Source of the DNA: Brassica napus
Lineage: Eukaryota; Streptophyta; Magnoliopsida; Brassicales; Brassicaceae
DNA length: 64,000 nucleotides
Direction of reading: 5' to 3'
NCBI RefSeq assembly: GCF_020379485.1
Contig: NW_026015638.1
Location: 1-64,000 of the forward strand
Shown: positions 22,650 through 33,739 of the stretch, in pieces
Layout of the letters: each line of letters opens with the position of its first letter
How positions within the stretch are numbered: position 1 is the stretch's first letter
Notes under the pieces: model-generated
What the model saw: the letters and a program-made list of their open reading frames with translations, nothing else
Told to the model about the DNA's origin: nothing
Database searches by the model: none
Program-made: the position numbers and the translations under genes

Positions 22650-24155
22650 TTATTGTAAGTAAATCAATTTACCAACTAGCTTTCTATAGAGTTTAGGATC
22701 CTGATAAGGCTTGCTGTCTTCAATCTCCCCCTCTCGTGGGACTTTGTAGCCATCCTCCATAGGCATCCTTGCTGTCTTGCCTCCATAAGCACCTGCACCT
22801 TTCAAAAGATCAAGTGTATACTTCCTTTGGGACATGAACAAACCTTCCTTGGATCTACATATCTCAATTCCAAGAAAGTATTTCATTTCTCCCAAGTCTT
22901 TAATCTCAAACATGGACTTAAGGAACTCCTTGGTTGCTATGATACCTTCCTTATCACTTCCTGTGATAATGATATCATCAACATACACAAGGAGTGCAAT
23001 CATACCTGAGGAAGTAGTGAGAGTGAAGAGGGTGTGGTCTAGTTCAGACTTCTTGAAGCCTCGGCCATTCAGAGTAGTACTCAGCTTGTTGTACCAAGCT
23101 CTTGGTGATTGCTTCAGTCCATAGATAGCTTTCTTCAGTCTCAACACATTCCCTCTCTTCACTAAGTGTTCCAAGCCTGGAGGTGGATGCATATACACTT
23201 CATCCTCCAGCTCTCCTTGTAGAAATGCATTCTTCACATCCATTTGCCATAAGCCCCATCCAAGGTTCACAGCTAAGCTTAAAACAATCCGGATTGTGTG
23301 AAGTTTAGCTACTGGTGCAAAGGTCTCAATGTAATCTTCTCCATAAGTTTGAGTAAAGCCTCTTGCAACCAATCTTGACTTCTTCCTCTCCACCTTTCCA
23401 TCAGCCTTATACTTGATTGTGAAGATCCATCTACTAGTCACCGCCTTCTTCCCTTTTGGTAACTCACTCTCATACCATGTATCATTCTTGATCATAGCTC
23501 CTGCCTCAGCTCCAACTGATTCCTTCCATTCTTTATCCATCATTGCCTCTTCATAGCTTCTTGGTATGTAGTTCTCATCCAAGTTTACCATAAAAGCACA
23601 ATGTTCTTCAGGGTATTGAGCAAAGGAACACACAGCTTGAGAAGGATGCTCCACAGCCTGGGCATTGTAGTACACTCTCGTGCTTACCCAGTTGGAAGCA
23701 TCTCTCCTAATCCGTGTGCTTCTTCTCAATGCTGGTTCCGGTTGTTCCACTTCCACTTGTGATTCTTCTCCACTTTCTTGTGGTACAGAAGTAGACATTT
23801 CAACTGCCTCTTCTTCTCCTAGCTGACTTGCTTCAGCTCCATCTTGCTGTTCACTTACTTCCACATCTTGATCATGTGTACCAGATGCTCCACTACTCTC
23901 TTGAGTTGTCTCTGGTTCACTCCTTTCCCCCCCATGATCAGAAGTGGGAGTTGCTGAACGTCCACCATTTGGTGGTTGAGATCCTGGGTTACTGCCAGAT
24001 CCTTGCTGATCTTGTCTCACCTTGACTCCAATACTTTCTAAGATGATCCGCAAGGTAGTGGCTCTCTCCGAGGTAAGATCCTTCAAGTCTTCTTTGTTTT
24101 GCTCCTCATAATATCCTCTCTCTTCAACAAACTTCACATCCCTTGATACCAGCAC
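22650..24155 (-). pseudogene. Reverse transcriptase fragment, copia element 1
   Basis: A 501-residue open frame. Residues 1-40 are the end of the integrase core (SRDVKF...), 50-145 are an acidic low-complexity linker, and about 150-501 are copia reverse transcriptase. Catalytic residues seen are D306 in LWQMDVKNAF and YVDD at 391-394. From about residue 152 to the end it differs from the intact element at only a handful of positions, while the linker is strongly diverged. This marks a sharp identity step near nucleotide 23700. It is separated from RNase H by a frameshift at about 22640. Confidence 0.88.
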
Positions 24156-24249
24156 CCTTCTTGTGTCTGGATTATAACACTTGTATCCCTTTGAGTTGTA
24201 GAGTAGCCAATAAACATTGCCTTAGTACTCCTAGCTTCAAGCTTGTTTC

Positions 24250-25350
24250 TCAACTCCCGGGTATCAAAACATAACATAAACACCCAAAGATCCTAATATG
24301 TTCTAATGAGGGTTTATGTTTGTTGAGAACCTCAAATGGTGACTGCCCTTTCAGGATCAGTGTGGGAGTCCTGTTGATTAGATAGCAGGCCGTGGCTACT
24401 GCATCACTCCAAAACTTCTTAGGTACATTAGCTTGGAACATCATTGATCTTGCAACTTCCATAAGGTGCCTATTCTTCCTCTCAGCCACACCATTCTGTT
24501 GTGGAGTGTAGGGACAGCTTGTTTGATGAAGAATTCCATACTGAGATAAGTGTTGCTTGAAAGCTTGTCCAATGTATTCTCCTCCATTATCTGACCTGAA
24601 AATCTTAATCTTGGCTTGATAATGGTTAGTTACATAGGATTGAAAATTTTTAAATGCATCAAGTACCCTATCTTTAGTTGGAATTAAGGTTAACCAGGTG
24701 TATTTAGATTTTTCATCAATGAATGAGACATAATACTTATGATTCTCTCTAGATAAACAAGGAGCAGTCCATACATCAGAGTGAATAAGATCAAAGCAAT
24801 TCTCATAAACCGTAGAAGAGTTTGGAAATACAGTTCTACAATGCTTGCCTAAAATGCAAGCTTCACAATCATTGTTTTCAAAAGAAACACCTGGCAACAT
24901 CAGTTTTAAAGCCTTATTATGAGGGTGTCCTAGTCTAGCATGCCACAATGCATTCTTATTTAAACTAGGAACAGAAGCAGTAGTAAACGAGCAGCTAATG
25001 TCAGAAACAGGAGCAAGATCTTCAAGCAAATATAAGTCTCCTTTTGTTACTCCTTTTCCAATCACTTTGCTGCTTTCAATATCCTGAAACTTCACATCAT
25101 TAGGACTAAATATGACATTGCATTGCAAGTCAGTTGCACATTTCTTGACAGATAATAAGTTTGAAGTAAAGTCAGGCATATAGAAAGCTTTTGAGTCTTT
25201 ACTAAACAGTTTAAGTGTTCCTATTCCTTTAATTGGAACCTTATCACCATTTGCAATCATCACATGACCCTTAGTAGGCACAATGTTCTTAATTAACTTA
25301 GTATCACTAATCATGTGATGTGATGCACCTGAATCTACAATAAGAGGTCT
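24250..25350 (-). pseudogene. Protease end and integrase fragment, copia element 1
   Basis: The protease active site DSGASHHMISD is encoded around 25310-25350 in the same frame as the integrase that follows. From the Met at 25314 the open frame is 354 residues. It carries HARLGHPH and CEACILGKHC (the HHCC zinc-binding part), LIHSDVW (first Asp), FRSDNGGEY (second Asp) and QQNGVAERKNR (Glu), so the DDE triad is present. By eye it is about 85% identical to the intact element. It ends in a frameshift near 24255. Confidence 0.85.
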
Positions 25351-25667
25351 AGTTGATTGATTACTAGCAAGGTGAGCGAGTATACTAGATGCTTATATGC
25401 ATTGTAGTTATTTGCATTTCTTAGCAACCTAGCTATACTATCAGTTCTAGTGATGCAATCTAAGTCTCCTACAGTCCTAGCAATCATGGAAGCACCATAA
25501 GAATAACCATTGATGTTACCGTTATCCTTGAACATCTTGATGAGTGCATCAATGTCAGCCTTCCTTATGAAGTCCTGATCATTGTTGCGGCTGCTAGAAG
25601 CTCCCATGTACGCCACCAGAGACTTGCCATCACTTGTACCACCTTCTTGAGCCTTGCTAGTACCCAC
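25335..25667 (-). pseudogene. Gag-protease linker fragment, copia element 1
   Basis: A 110-residue frame holds GKSLVAYMGASSSRNNDQD, IDALIKMFKDNGN and YGASMIAR. These match the region between the zinc knuckle and protease of the intact element (residues about 345-420). Its tail runs into the wrong frame just before the protease DSG motif. Confidence 0.65.
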
Positions 25668-25951
25668 ATCACTTGACCGTCAGACATGTGAGCTCTAGCT
25701 TCCCTTTCCTTCATGAACTTTGCCGGTTTGAGGTGTGGGTGGAGTATCCAACACTGGCTCTTCTTGTGGCCTTGCTTCTTGCAATGATCACAGCTCCCAT
25801 TGAACCTCCTATCCTCAAACTTCCCATTCGTAGCTCTGTTAGCTTGTGGAGTCTCTCCTTGCTCAGCTTGCGCGGCTTGGTTAGCTAAAGACAACTCCCC
25901 TTCTTCCCAAACAACCCAATTGACCCTTGCTCTTTCTGAATCCGAGAACAC
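25565..25951 (-). pseudogene. Gag nucleocapsid fragment with zinc knuckle, copia element 1
   Basis: This fragment contains CDHCKKQGHKKSQC, a CX2CX4HX4C knuckle, followed by WILHPHLKPAKFMKE, matching residues 284-312 of the intact copia protein. The frame shifts near 25640, so the last 40 residues are out of register. Confidence 0.8.
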
Positions 25952-25982
25952 ACTTCCTCCAAGTCAGGTAGAGTATCATCTC

Positions 25983-26594
25983 TCAGCATGTGTTTGTATC
26001 AGCCCTGTATGCCGGATTCAGTGTCAAGAGCAGTCCAAAGACCTTGTCCTGCTCACGCCTCTTGATTAGCTCACTGGGATCAACCGTGCTTGGCCTCAAC
26101 ATCTCTAGCTCGGACCAGAGTGACCTGAACCTTCCTAGGTGCTTGGTAAACTCCATGTCTTCTTGAGTCAAGTTGTTGATTTCTTGCTTCACCTCAAAGA
26201 CTCTACTCAGGTTGGATGTGTTTCCATACACCCTCTTTAAGGTATCCCACAACTCCTTTGCTGTCTCACAGTAGCAGTATGCATCCAGAATCGCCGGCTC
26301 TAAGGAAGCATGAAGAACTGACATCACCATCATGTCTTCCTGCTCCCACCTCTCGAATGGATCCTTTGCTGTCTCATCCTTGTCTTCTTCTTGAGCAACC
26401 GGCTTTGGGGCCGTTCCAGAGGTAATGTGTCCCCACAAGCCTTTGCTTCCAACTGCGGTCTTCACCATCCGTGACCACACTAGGTAGTTGTTCCCCTTGA
26501 ACACCACCGCGACCTTCATCTTCATCCCACTATCCATCTTGAAGCAGCTAGACGTAAACAGCTTGCTAAATCTTGGACTGAGAGTAGTAATCAC
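25983..26594 (-). pseudogene. Gag capsid fragment, copia element 1
   Basis: A 203-residue frame. By comparison with the intact element, translation probably starts at the internal MDSGMKMKVAV (26537), not at the first Met of the frame (26594). It contains FKGNNYLVWSRMVKTAVGSK, AKELWDTLKRVYGN and HLGRFRSLWSELEMLRP, typical of copia gag. The frame fails after TLNPAYRA, at about 26000. Confidence 0.85.
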
Positions 26595-26709
26595 ACCAAC
26601 AAGACCAAAGACACAACCGGAGAAGACTTGAAGCTTGAATCTTCAACGCCCAGCTCCTAGCTTCTATCCTTTGTCTTGATACAAACCTCAACAAGAATCA
26701 GATTCTCAC

Positions 26710-26728
26710 GAACCTGGCTCTGATACCA
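26710..26728 (-). promoter_or_regulatory. Primer binding site (initiator-Met tRNA), copia element 1
   Basis: The minus strand reads TGGTATCAGAGCCAGGTTC next to the 5' LTR. It is the same 19 bases as in the intact copia element and the nested element. Confidence 0.9.
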
Positions 26729-27277
26729 TATGACTTTTAGAGTAATGAAGAGTAATCTGAGTGTTTAGAGAGATTAGAGAAGAACTGAGTGTAGAGAGTA
26801 AGATAAGAGATCGAGACTAAGAATAAGCCATGGAGGCAAAGATAATCAGAACTGTCTAACTTTCATTAATGAGAAGAGTTCACATATATAGAGAGACAGC
26901 TTAGGCGACTAGGTTTAGAATAAGACACTATTACAAAGGATAAGCTTTTGCTTTAATTCAAATGCTCCAATTAGCTCTCCTCTTAAGGATAGGTGTTGCT
27001 TAGCTTTTGCCAGCCTTGGACAGGCTGTCATGCGCTCCCCTTCTTCCCATTCAACGGTCTTGATGTCTTTGGTAGCAAGGCAAGACTCCTTCTCATCTCA
27101 CAAAGTTACTTAGGTAACTTTGTTTCACCTTTGGCCGAGTTACTCTCTCAACCTGTACGGCCTTGTACGGCTCATGTACGGCCTTGTACGGATGCTTACT
27201 TCAGCTTGCCTTCACTCTCCCTTAGATCATCCTTTCCTCATCTCCTTAGCTTCTCATATACTGACCTCTTCTTAACA
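26729..27277 (-). repeat. 5' LTR of copia element 1
   Basis: A 549-bp LTR, sense start TGTTAAGAAGAGG at 27277. GTAC cores begin at 27155, 27165, 27176 and 27186. The TATA-like sequence is near 26883 on the minus strand. It differs from the left LTR by many scattered indels and some substitutions. Confidence 0.88.
27155..27189. promoter_or_regulatory. Phased GTAC array in copia element 1, 5' LTR
   Basis: Four GTACG cores at 27155, 27165, 27176 and 27186 repeat every 10-11 bp within the presumed U3 region, upstream of the TATA-like box in sense orientation. Confidence 0.5.
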
Positions 27278-27282
27278 ATAGG
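27278..27282. repeat. Target site duplication ATAGG, right copy (copia element 1)
   Basis: Matches 21344-21348; both flank the element and belong to the interrupted satellite monomer. Confidence 0.75.
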
Positions 27283-30200
27283 AGTTAGGATGAATAAGCT
27301 ATCCCACTTTCAAATCAGGTGATCCCAGTTTTCCTGTTTGGGAATATGACAGCTTATTTGTCATTCTAATCAAACCAGGATGAATCGCGATGTAAGAAGC
27401 TTGATTTTGAAACATAAAGTAGTGGAGAATCACCAGGAAGCTGAATAAATCTCATAGGAGTTAGGATGAAGAAGCTATCCCACTTTCAAATCAGGTGATC
27501 CCAGTTTCCTGTTTGGGAATATGACAGCTTCTTTGTCATTCTAATCAAACCAGGATGAATCGCGATGTAAGAAGCTTGATTTTGATACATAAAGTAGTGG
27601 AGAATCACCAGGAAGCTGAATAAATCTCATAGGAGTTAGGATGAAGAAGCTATCCCACTTTCAAATCAGGTGATCCCAGTTTTCCTGTTTGGGAATATGA
27701 CAGCTTCTTTGTCATTCTAATCAAACCAGGATGAATCGCGATGTAAGAAGCTTGATTTTGATACATAAAGTAGTGGAGAATCACCAGGAAGTCGAATAAA
27801 TCTCATAGGAGTTAGGATGAAGAAGCTATCCCACTTTCAAATCAGGTGATCCCAGTTTTCCTGTTTGGGAATATGACAGCTTCTTTGTCATTCTAATCAA
27901 ACAGGATGAATCGCGATGTAAGAAGCTTGATTTTGATACATAAAGTAGTGGAGAATCACCAGGAAGCTGAATAAATCTCATAGGAGTTAGGATGAAGAAG
28001 CTATCCCACTTTCAAATCAGGTGATCCCAGTTTTCCTGTTTGGGAATATGACAGCTTCTTTGTCATTCTAATCAAACCAGGATGAATCGCGATGTAAGAA
28101 GCTTGATTTTGATACATAAAGTAGTGGAGAATCACCAGGAAGCTGAATAAATCTCATAGGAGTTAGGATGAAGAAGCTATCCCACTTTCAAATCAGGTGA
28201 TCCCAGTTTTCCTGTTTGGGAATATGACAGCTTCTTTGTCATTCTAATCAAACCAGGATGAATCGCGATGTAAGAAGCTTGATTTTGATACATAAAGTAG
28301 TGGAGAATCACCAGGAAGCTGAATAAATCTCATAGGAGTTAGGATGAAGAAGCTATCCCACTTTCAAATCAGGTGATCCCAGTTTTCCTGTTTGGGAATA
28401 TGACAGCTTCTTTGTCATTCTAATCAAACCAGGATGAATCGCGATGTAAGAAGCTTGATTTTGATACATAAAGTAGTGGAGAATCACCAGGAAGCTGAAT
28501 AAATCTCATAGGAGTTAGGATGAAGAAGCTATCCCACTTTCAAATCAGGTGATCCCAGTTTTCCTGTTTGGGAATATGACAGCTTCTTTGTCATTCTAAT
28601 CAAACCAGGATGAATCGCGATGTAAGAAGCTTGATTTTGATACATAAAGTAGTGGAGAATCACCAGGAAGCTGAATAAATCTCATAGGAGTTAGGATGAA
28701 GAAGCTATCCCCCTTTCAAATCAGGTGATCCCAGTTTTCCTGTTTGGGAATATGACAGCTTCTTTGTGATTCTAATCAAACCAGGATGAATCGCGATGTA
28801 AGAAGCTTGATATATAAAGTAGTGGAGAATCACCAGGAAGCTGAATAAATCTCATAGGAGTTAGGATGAAGAAGCTATCCCACTTTCAAATCAGGTGATC
28901 CCAGTTTTCCTTTTGGGAATATGACAGCTTCTTTGTCATTCTAATCAAACCAGGATGAATCGCGATGTAAGAAGCTTGATTTTGAAACATAAAGTAGTGG
29001 AGAATCACCAGGAAGCTGAATAAATCTCATAGGAGTTAGGATGAAGAAGCTATCCCACTTTCAAATCAGGTGATCCCAGTTTTCCTGTTTGGGAATATGA
29101 CAGCTTCTTTGTCATTCTAATCAAACCAGGATGAATCGCGATGTAAGAAGCTTGATTTTGATACATAAAGTAGTGGGAAATCACCAGGAAGTCGAATAAA
29201 TCTCACAGAGTTAGGATGAAGAAGCTATCCCACTTTCAAATCAGGTGATCCCAGTTTTCCTGTTTGGGAATATGACAGCTTCTTTGTCATTCTAATCAAA
29301 CCAGGATGAATCGCGATGTAAGAAGCTTGATTTTGATACATAAAGTAGTGGAGAATCACCAGGAAGCTGAATAAATCTCATAGGCGTTAGGATGAAGAAG
29401 CTATCCCACTTTCAAATCAGGTGATCCCAGTTTTCCTGTTTGGGAATATGACAGCTTCTTTGTTATTCTAATCAAACCAGGATGAATCGCGATGTAAGAA
29501 GCTTGATTTTGATACATAAAGTAGTGGAGAATCACCAGGAAGCTGAATAAATCTCATAGGAGTTAGGATGAAGAAGCTATCCCACTTTCAAATCAGGTGA
29601 TCCCAGTTTTCCTGTTTGGGAATATGACAGCTTCTTTGTCATTCTAATCAAACCAGGATGAATCGCGATGTAAGAAGCTGGATTTTGAAACATAAAGTAG
29701 TGGAGAATCACCAGGAAGCTGAATAAATCTCATAGGAGTTAGGATGAAGAAGCTATCCCACTTTCAAATCAGGTGATCCCAGTTTTCCTGTTTGGGAATA
29801 TGACAGCTTCTTTGTCATTCTAATCAAACCAGGATGAATCGCGATGTAAGAAGCTTGATTTTGATACATAAAGTAGTGGAGAATCACCAGGAAGCTGAAT
29901 AAATCTCATAGGAGTTAGGATGAAGAAGCTATCCCACTTTCAAATCAGGTGATCCCAGTTTTCCTGTTTGGGAATATGACAGCTTCTTTGTCATTCTAAT
30001 CAAACCAGGATGAATCGCGATGTAAGAAGCTTGATTTTGATACATAAGGTAGTGGAGAATCACCAGGAAGCGAATAAATCTCACAGGAGTTAGGATGAAG
30101 AAGCTATCCCACTTTCAAATCAGGTGATCCCAGTTTTCCTGTTTGGGAATATGACAGCTTCTATTGTCATTCTAATCAAACCAGGATGAATCGCGATGTA

Positions 30201-32516
30201 AGAAGCTTGATTTGATACATAAAGTAGTGGAGAATCACCAGGAAGCTGAATAAATCTCATAGGAGTTAGGATGAAGAAGCTATCCCACTTTCAAATCAGG
30301 TGATCCCAGTTTTCCTGTTTGGGAATATGACAGCTTCTTTGTCATTCTAATCAAACCAGGATGAATCGCGATGTAAGAAGCTTGATTTTGATACATAAAG
30401 TAGTGGAGAATCACCAGGAAGCTGAATAAATCTCATAGGAGTTAGGATGAAGAAGCTATCCCACTTTCAAATCAGGTGATCCCAGTTTTCCTGTTTGGGA
30501 ATATGACAGCTTCTTTGTCATTCTAATCAAACCAGGATGAATCGCGATGTAAGAAGCTTGATTTTGAAACATAAAGTAGTGGAGAATCACCAGGAAGCTG
30601 AATAAATCTCATAGGAGTTAGGATGAAGAAGCTATCCCACTTTCAAATCAGGTGATCCCAGTTTTCCTGTTTGGGAATATGACAGCTTCTTTATCATTCT
30701 AATCAAACCAGGATGAATCGCGATGTAAGAAGCTTGATTTTGATACATAAAGTAGTGGAGAATCACCAGGAAGTCGAATAAATCTCATAGGAGTTAGGAT
30801 GAAGAAGCTATCCCACTTTCAAATCAGGTGATCCCAGTTTTCCTGTTTGGGAATATGACAGCTTCTTTGTCATTCTAATCAAACCAGGATGAATCGCGAT
30901 GTAAGAAGCTTGATTTTGATACATAAAGTAGTGGAGAATCACCAGGAAGCTGAATAAATCTCATAGGAGTTAGGATGAAGAAGCTATCCCACTTTCAAAT
31001 CAGGTGATCCCAGTTTTCCTGTTTGGGAATATGACAGCTTATTTGTCATTCTAATCAAACCAGGATGAATCGCGATGTAAGAAGCTTGATTTTGAACATA
31101 AAGTAGTGGAGAATCACCAGGAAGCTGAATAAATCTCATAGGAGTTAGGATGAAGAAGCTATCCCACTTTCAAATCAGGTGATCCCAGTTTCCTGTTTGG
31201 GAATATGACAGCTTCTTTGTCATTCTAATCAAACCAGGATGAATCGCGATGTAAGAAGCTTGATTTTGATACATAAAGTAGTGGAGAATCACCAGGAAGC
31301 TGAATAAATCTCATTGGAGTTAGGATGAAGAAGCTATCCCACTTTCAAATCAGGTGATCCCAGTTTTCCTGTTTGGGAATATGACAGCTTTTTGTCATTC
31401 TAATCAAACCAGGATGAATCGCGATGTAAGAAGCTTGATTTTGATACATAAAGTAGTGGAGAATCACCAGGAAGCGAATAAATCTCATAGGAGTTAGGAT
31501 GAAGAAGCTATCCCACTTTCAAATCAGGTGATCCCAGTTTTCCTGTTTGGGAATATGACAGCTTCTTTGTCATTCTAATCAAACCAGGATGAATCGCGAT
31601 GTAAGAAGCTTGATTTTGATACATAAAGTAGTGGAGAATCACCAGGAAGCTGAATAAATCTCATAGGAGTTAGGATGAAGAAGCTATCCCACTTTCAAAT
31701 CAGGTGATCCCAGTTTTCCTGTTTGGGAATATGACAGCTTCTTTGTCATTCTAATCAAACCAGGATGAATCGCGATGTAAGAAGCTTGATTTTGATACAT
31801 AAAGTAGTGGAGAATCACCATGAAGCTGAATAAATCTCATAGGAGTTAGGATGAAGAAGCTATCCCACTTTCAAATCAGGTGATCCAGTTTTCCTGTTTG
31901 GGAATATGACAGCTTCTTTGTTATTCTAATCAAACCAGGATGAATCGCGATGTAAGAAGTTTGATTTTGATACATAAAGTAGTGGAGAATCACCAGGAAG
32001 CTGAATAAATCTCATAGGAGTTAGGATGAAGAAGCTATCCCACTTTCAAATCAGGTGATCCCAGTTTTCCTGTTTGGGAATATGACAGCTTCTTTGTCAT
32101 TCTAATCAAACCAGGATGAATCGCGATGTAAGAAGCTTGATTTTGATACATAAAGTAGTGGAGAATCACCAGGAAGCTGAATAAATCTCATAGGAGTAGG
32201 ATAAGAAGCTATCCCACTTTCAAATCAGGTGATCCCAGTTTTCCTGTTTGGGAATATGACAGCTTCTTTGTCATTCTAATCAAACCAGGATGAATCGCGA
32301 TGTAAGAAGCTTGATTTTGATACATAAAGTAGTGGAGAATCACCAGGAAGCTGAATAAATCTCATAGGAGTTAGGATGAAGAAGCTATCCCCTTTCAAAT
32401 CAGGTGATCCCAGTTTTCCTGTTTGGGAATATGACAGCTTCTTTGTGATTCTAATCAAACCAGGATGAATCGCGATGTAAGAAGCTTGATATATAAAGTA
32501 GTGGAGAATCACCAGG
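27278..32516 (+). repeat. Centromeric satellite array B (about 30 monomers, variable, with a 21-monomer duplication)
   Basis: Same 176-bp satellite and orientation as array A, but many monomers carry substitutions and short deletions. Variants CTTATTTG (27355, 31040), CCCAGTTTCC (27505, 31190), shortened GAAG..GAAT (27790, 31472) and GTGATT with GATATATAAAG (28767 and 32446) recur with an offset of 3679-3685 bp. That is 21 monomers, a higher-order duplication. The first five bases, ATAGG, are the right target duplication of copia element 1. Confidence 0.92.
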
Positions 32517-33335
32517 TAATACGTCCCTAGATTGCTTCTCTGGATAGTATGGGATAGATCCTTGCTAGAACGAATCAAAGACTCAAGCTCTACAAGGTTG
32601 TGGATCGATTGGTGACACAAGAGGCTGCGGAAAGGCTCCTTGATACTCCTAAGTGACTAGATCGGATATGACACACCGAGATAGACACTCTTAGGTTGTT
32701 GGATACTACACACCAACAAGAACACTCAACAACTCGCGGACAAGCAGTAGAGAGAACAAAGAAAAGGTTTATGATAAAGATAATTGATTATTGATAAGGG
32801 GTTCAAAGTACACTTATATAAGAGAAGTTGGAACAGACTCCAAGCTTCTCGAAAACTATCAAGAGAGTAAAGACACACGCTCTCTTGAAAATAGAAACAA
32901 AAGACAAGTTTGAAAACATGAAATGAAAGACATAATATAACATAAGGTTGATCCGGGATAAGGTTGGATCGAGATCATCAACTAAGAGATTTGAGAAGCA
33001 AATCTATGGCCTCGTTAAAAACCTATCTTTGGAAAACCCATTGGGACAAAACCAAAGATAGGGAAAAAGAGCACACATAGATTGCTTGCTTAGTTGATGA
33101 TCAGCTTGATGGTGAAGTAGCTTGAATGGTGATAAGTGTGTCTTGGTTGATCAAGCTTCTACCAAGACATTCCTCTTGCTTCCATGACCTCTTAACCAAT
33201 CCTCCAATGACTTGCGTGAGCTTCCTTGATCTTGATCGAGTCATAGGTCCTTTTGGCAAGGCTAGATCATCTCCATCAGTTGGCTTAACCAGATCCTCAT
33301 CATCTCCATTAGCTAGTTGGTCCATGATCACATCA
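32517..33335 (-). repeat. 3' LTR of gypsy copy 2
   Basis: An 819-bp LTR, sense TGATGTGATCATGG to ATTA, homologous to the LTRs of gypsy copy 1. A TATA-like TTATATAAG lies near 32814-32822. The pol tail (to 33101) and the conserved stem-loop (33022-33062) lie inside it. The left edge abuts satellite at CCAGG. Confidence 0.88.
33022..33062 (-). promoter_or_regulatory. Conserved stem-loop 3' of pol stop (gypsy copy 2)
   Basis: 11-bp perfect arms, CCTATCTTTGG (33022-33032) and CCAAAGATAGG (33052-33062), enclose a loop with CCCATTGGG. Compared with gypsy copy 1 (CCTATCATTG/CAATGATAGG), both arms have changed in a compensating way. It starts about 40 bp past the pol stop at 33101. Confidence 0.65.
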
Positions 33336-33739
33336 TCCCCTCCCTCTTGAAAAGGATTTGTCCTCAAATCTGGCTCATCTGCAACAAAAGGGATCAAGTC
33401 AGTAACATTGAAGCTATCACTTATGTCGTACTTACCTTGCAGATCAAGTTTGTAGGCATTGTCATTGATCCTCTTGGTGACTTCAAAAGGGCCATCAATC
33501 CTCGGCATTAGCTTAGACTTCCTCTCTTTTGGAAACCTTTCTTTCCTCAAGTGAACCCATACTTGATCTCCAACTTCAAAGATCATCTCACGCCTTCCCT
33601 TGTTGGCTTGTTTGGCGTATTGCTTAGTTTTCTCTTCTAGATTGCGCTTAGCTTGCTCATGAATCTGCTGAACCATCTCAGCTTTCTTTTTCCCATCCAT
33701 ACTAACCCTTTCACACTCAGGTAAAGGTATTAGATCCAA
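33101..33739 (-). pseudogene. Integrase C-terminus and LTR-encoded tail of pol (gypsy copy 2)
   Basis: A 212-residue frame. Residues 1-120 are the integrase C-terminal region ([47 protein letters not shown]). Then [13 protein letters not shown] is encoded over the polypurine tract, and the last 75 residues ([13 protein letters not shown]... to the stop at 33101) lie inside the LTR. A frame that crosses the polypurine tract into the LTR is, to my knowledge, characteristic of CRM elements, where the tail is linked to centromere targeting. It overlaps the upstream frame by 10 bp through a frameshift near 33735. Confidence 0.85.
33336..33355 (-). promoter_or_regulatory. Polypurine tract of gypsy copy 2
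   Basis: The minus strand reads AAGAGGGAGGGGA immediately before the LTR start TGATG, the same as in gypsy copy 1. Confidence 0.85.

Larger units (their letters stand above)
22025..26537 (-). pseudogene. Frame-broken gag-pol of copia element 1
   Basis: One polyprotein homologous to 46087-50694 can be followed in order on the minus strand: gag 25983-26537, nucleocapsid 25565-25951, linker 25335-25667, protease-integrase 24250-25350, reverse transcriptase 22650-24155, RNase H 22265-22627, and a C-terminus ending at stop 22025-22027. At least six frame changes interrupt it, near 25970, 25640, 25375, 24255, 22640 and 22310. Most look like 1-base losses against the intact copy. All catalytic motifs are present, so the break-up is either recent decay or sequencing error. 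Confidence 0.85.
21349..27277 (-). mobile_element. Ty1/copia LTR retrotransposon, frame-broken (copia element 1)
   Basis: This is a complete-length element on the minus strand: 5' LTR 26729-27277, primer binding site 26710-26728, gag-pol in about six frame pieces from 26594 to 22025, polypurine tract at 21894, 3' LTR 21349-21893, flanked by ATAGG. The domain order protease, integrase, reverse transcriptase, RNase H is Ty1/copia. It is related to the intact element at 45403-51399. The reverse transcriptase-RNase H half is almost identical to that element, while gag, integrase and LTRs are clearly more divergent. The two LTRs differ by many small indels, so it is either older or less well sequenced. 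Confidence 0.93.

Noticed and set aside
32276..32620. 114-residue frame across the satellite-LTR border
   Set aside because: It joins satellite and LTR bases by chance; no homology.
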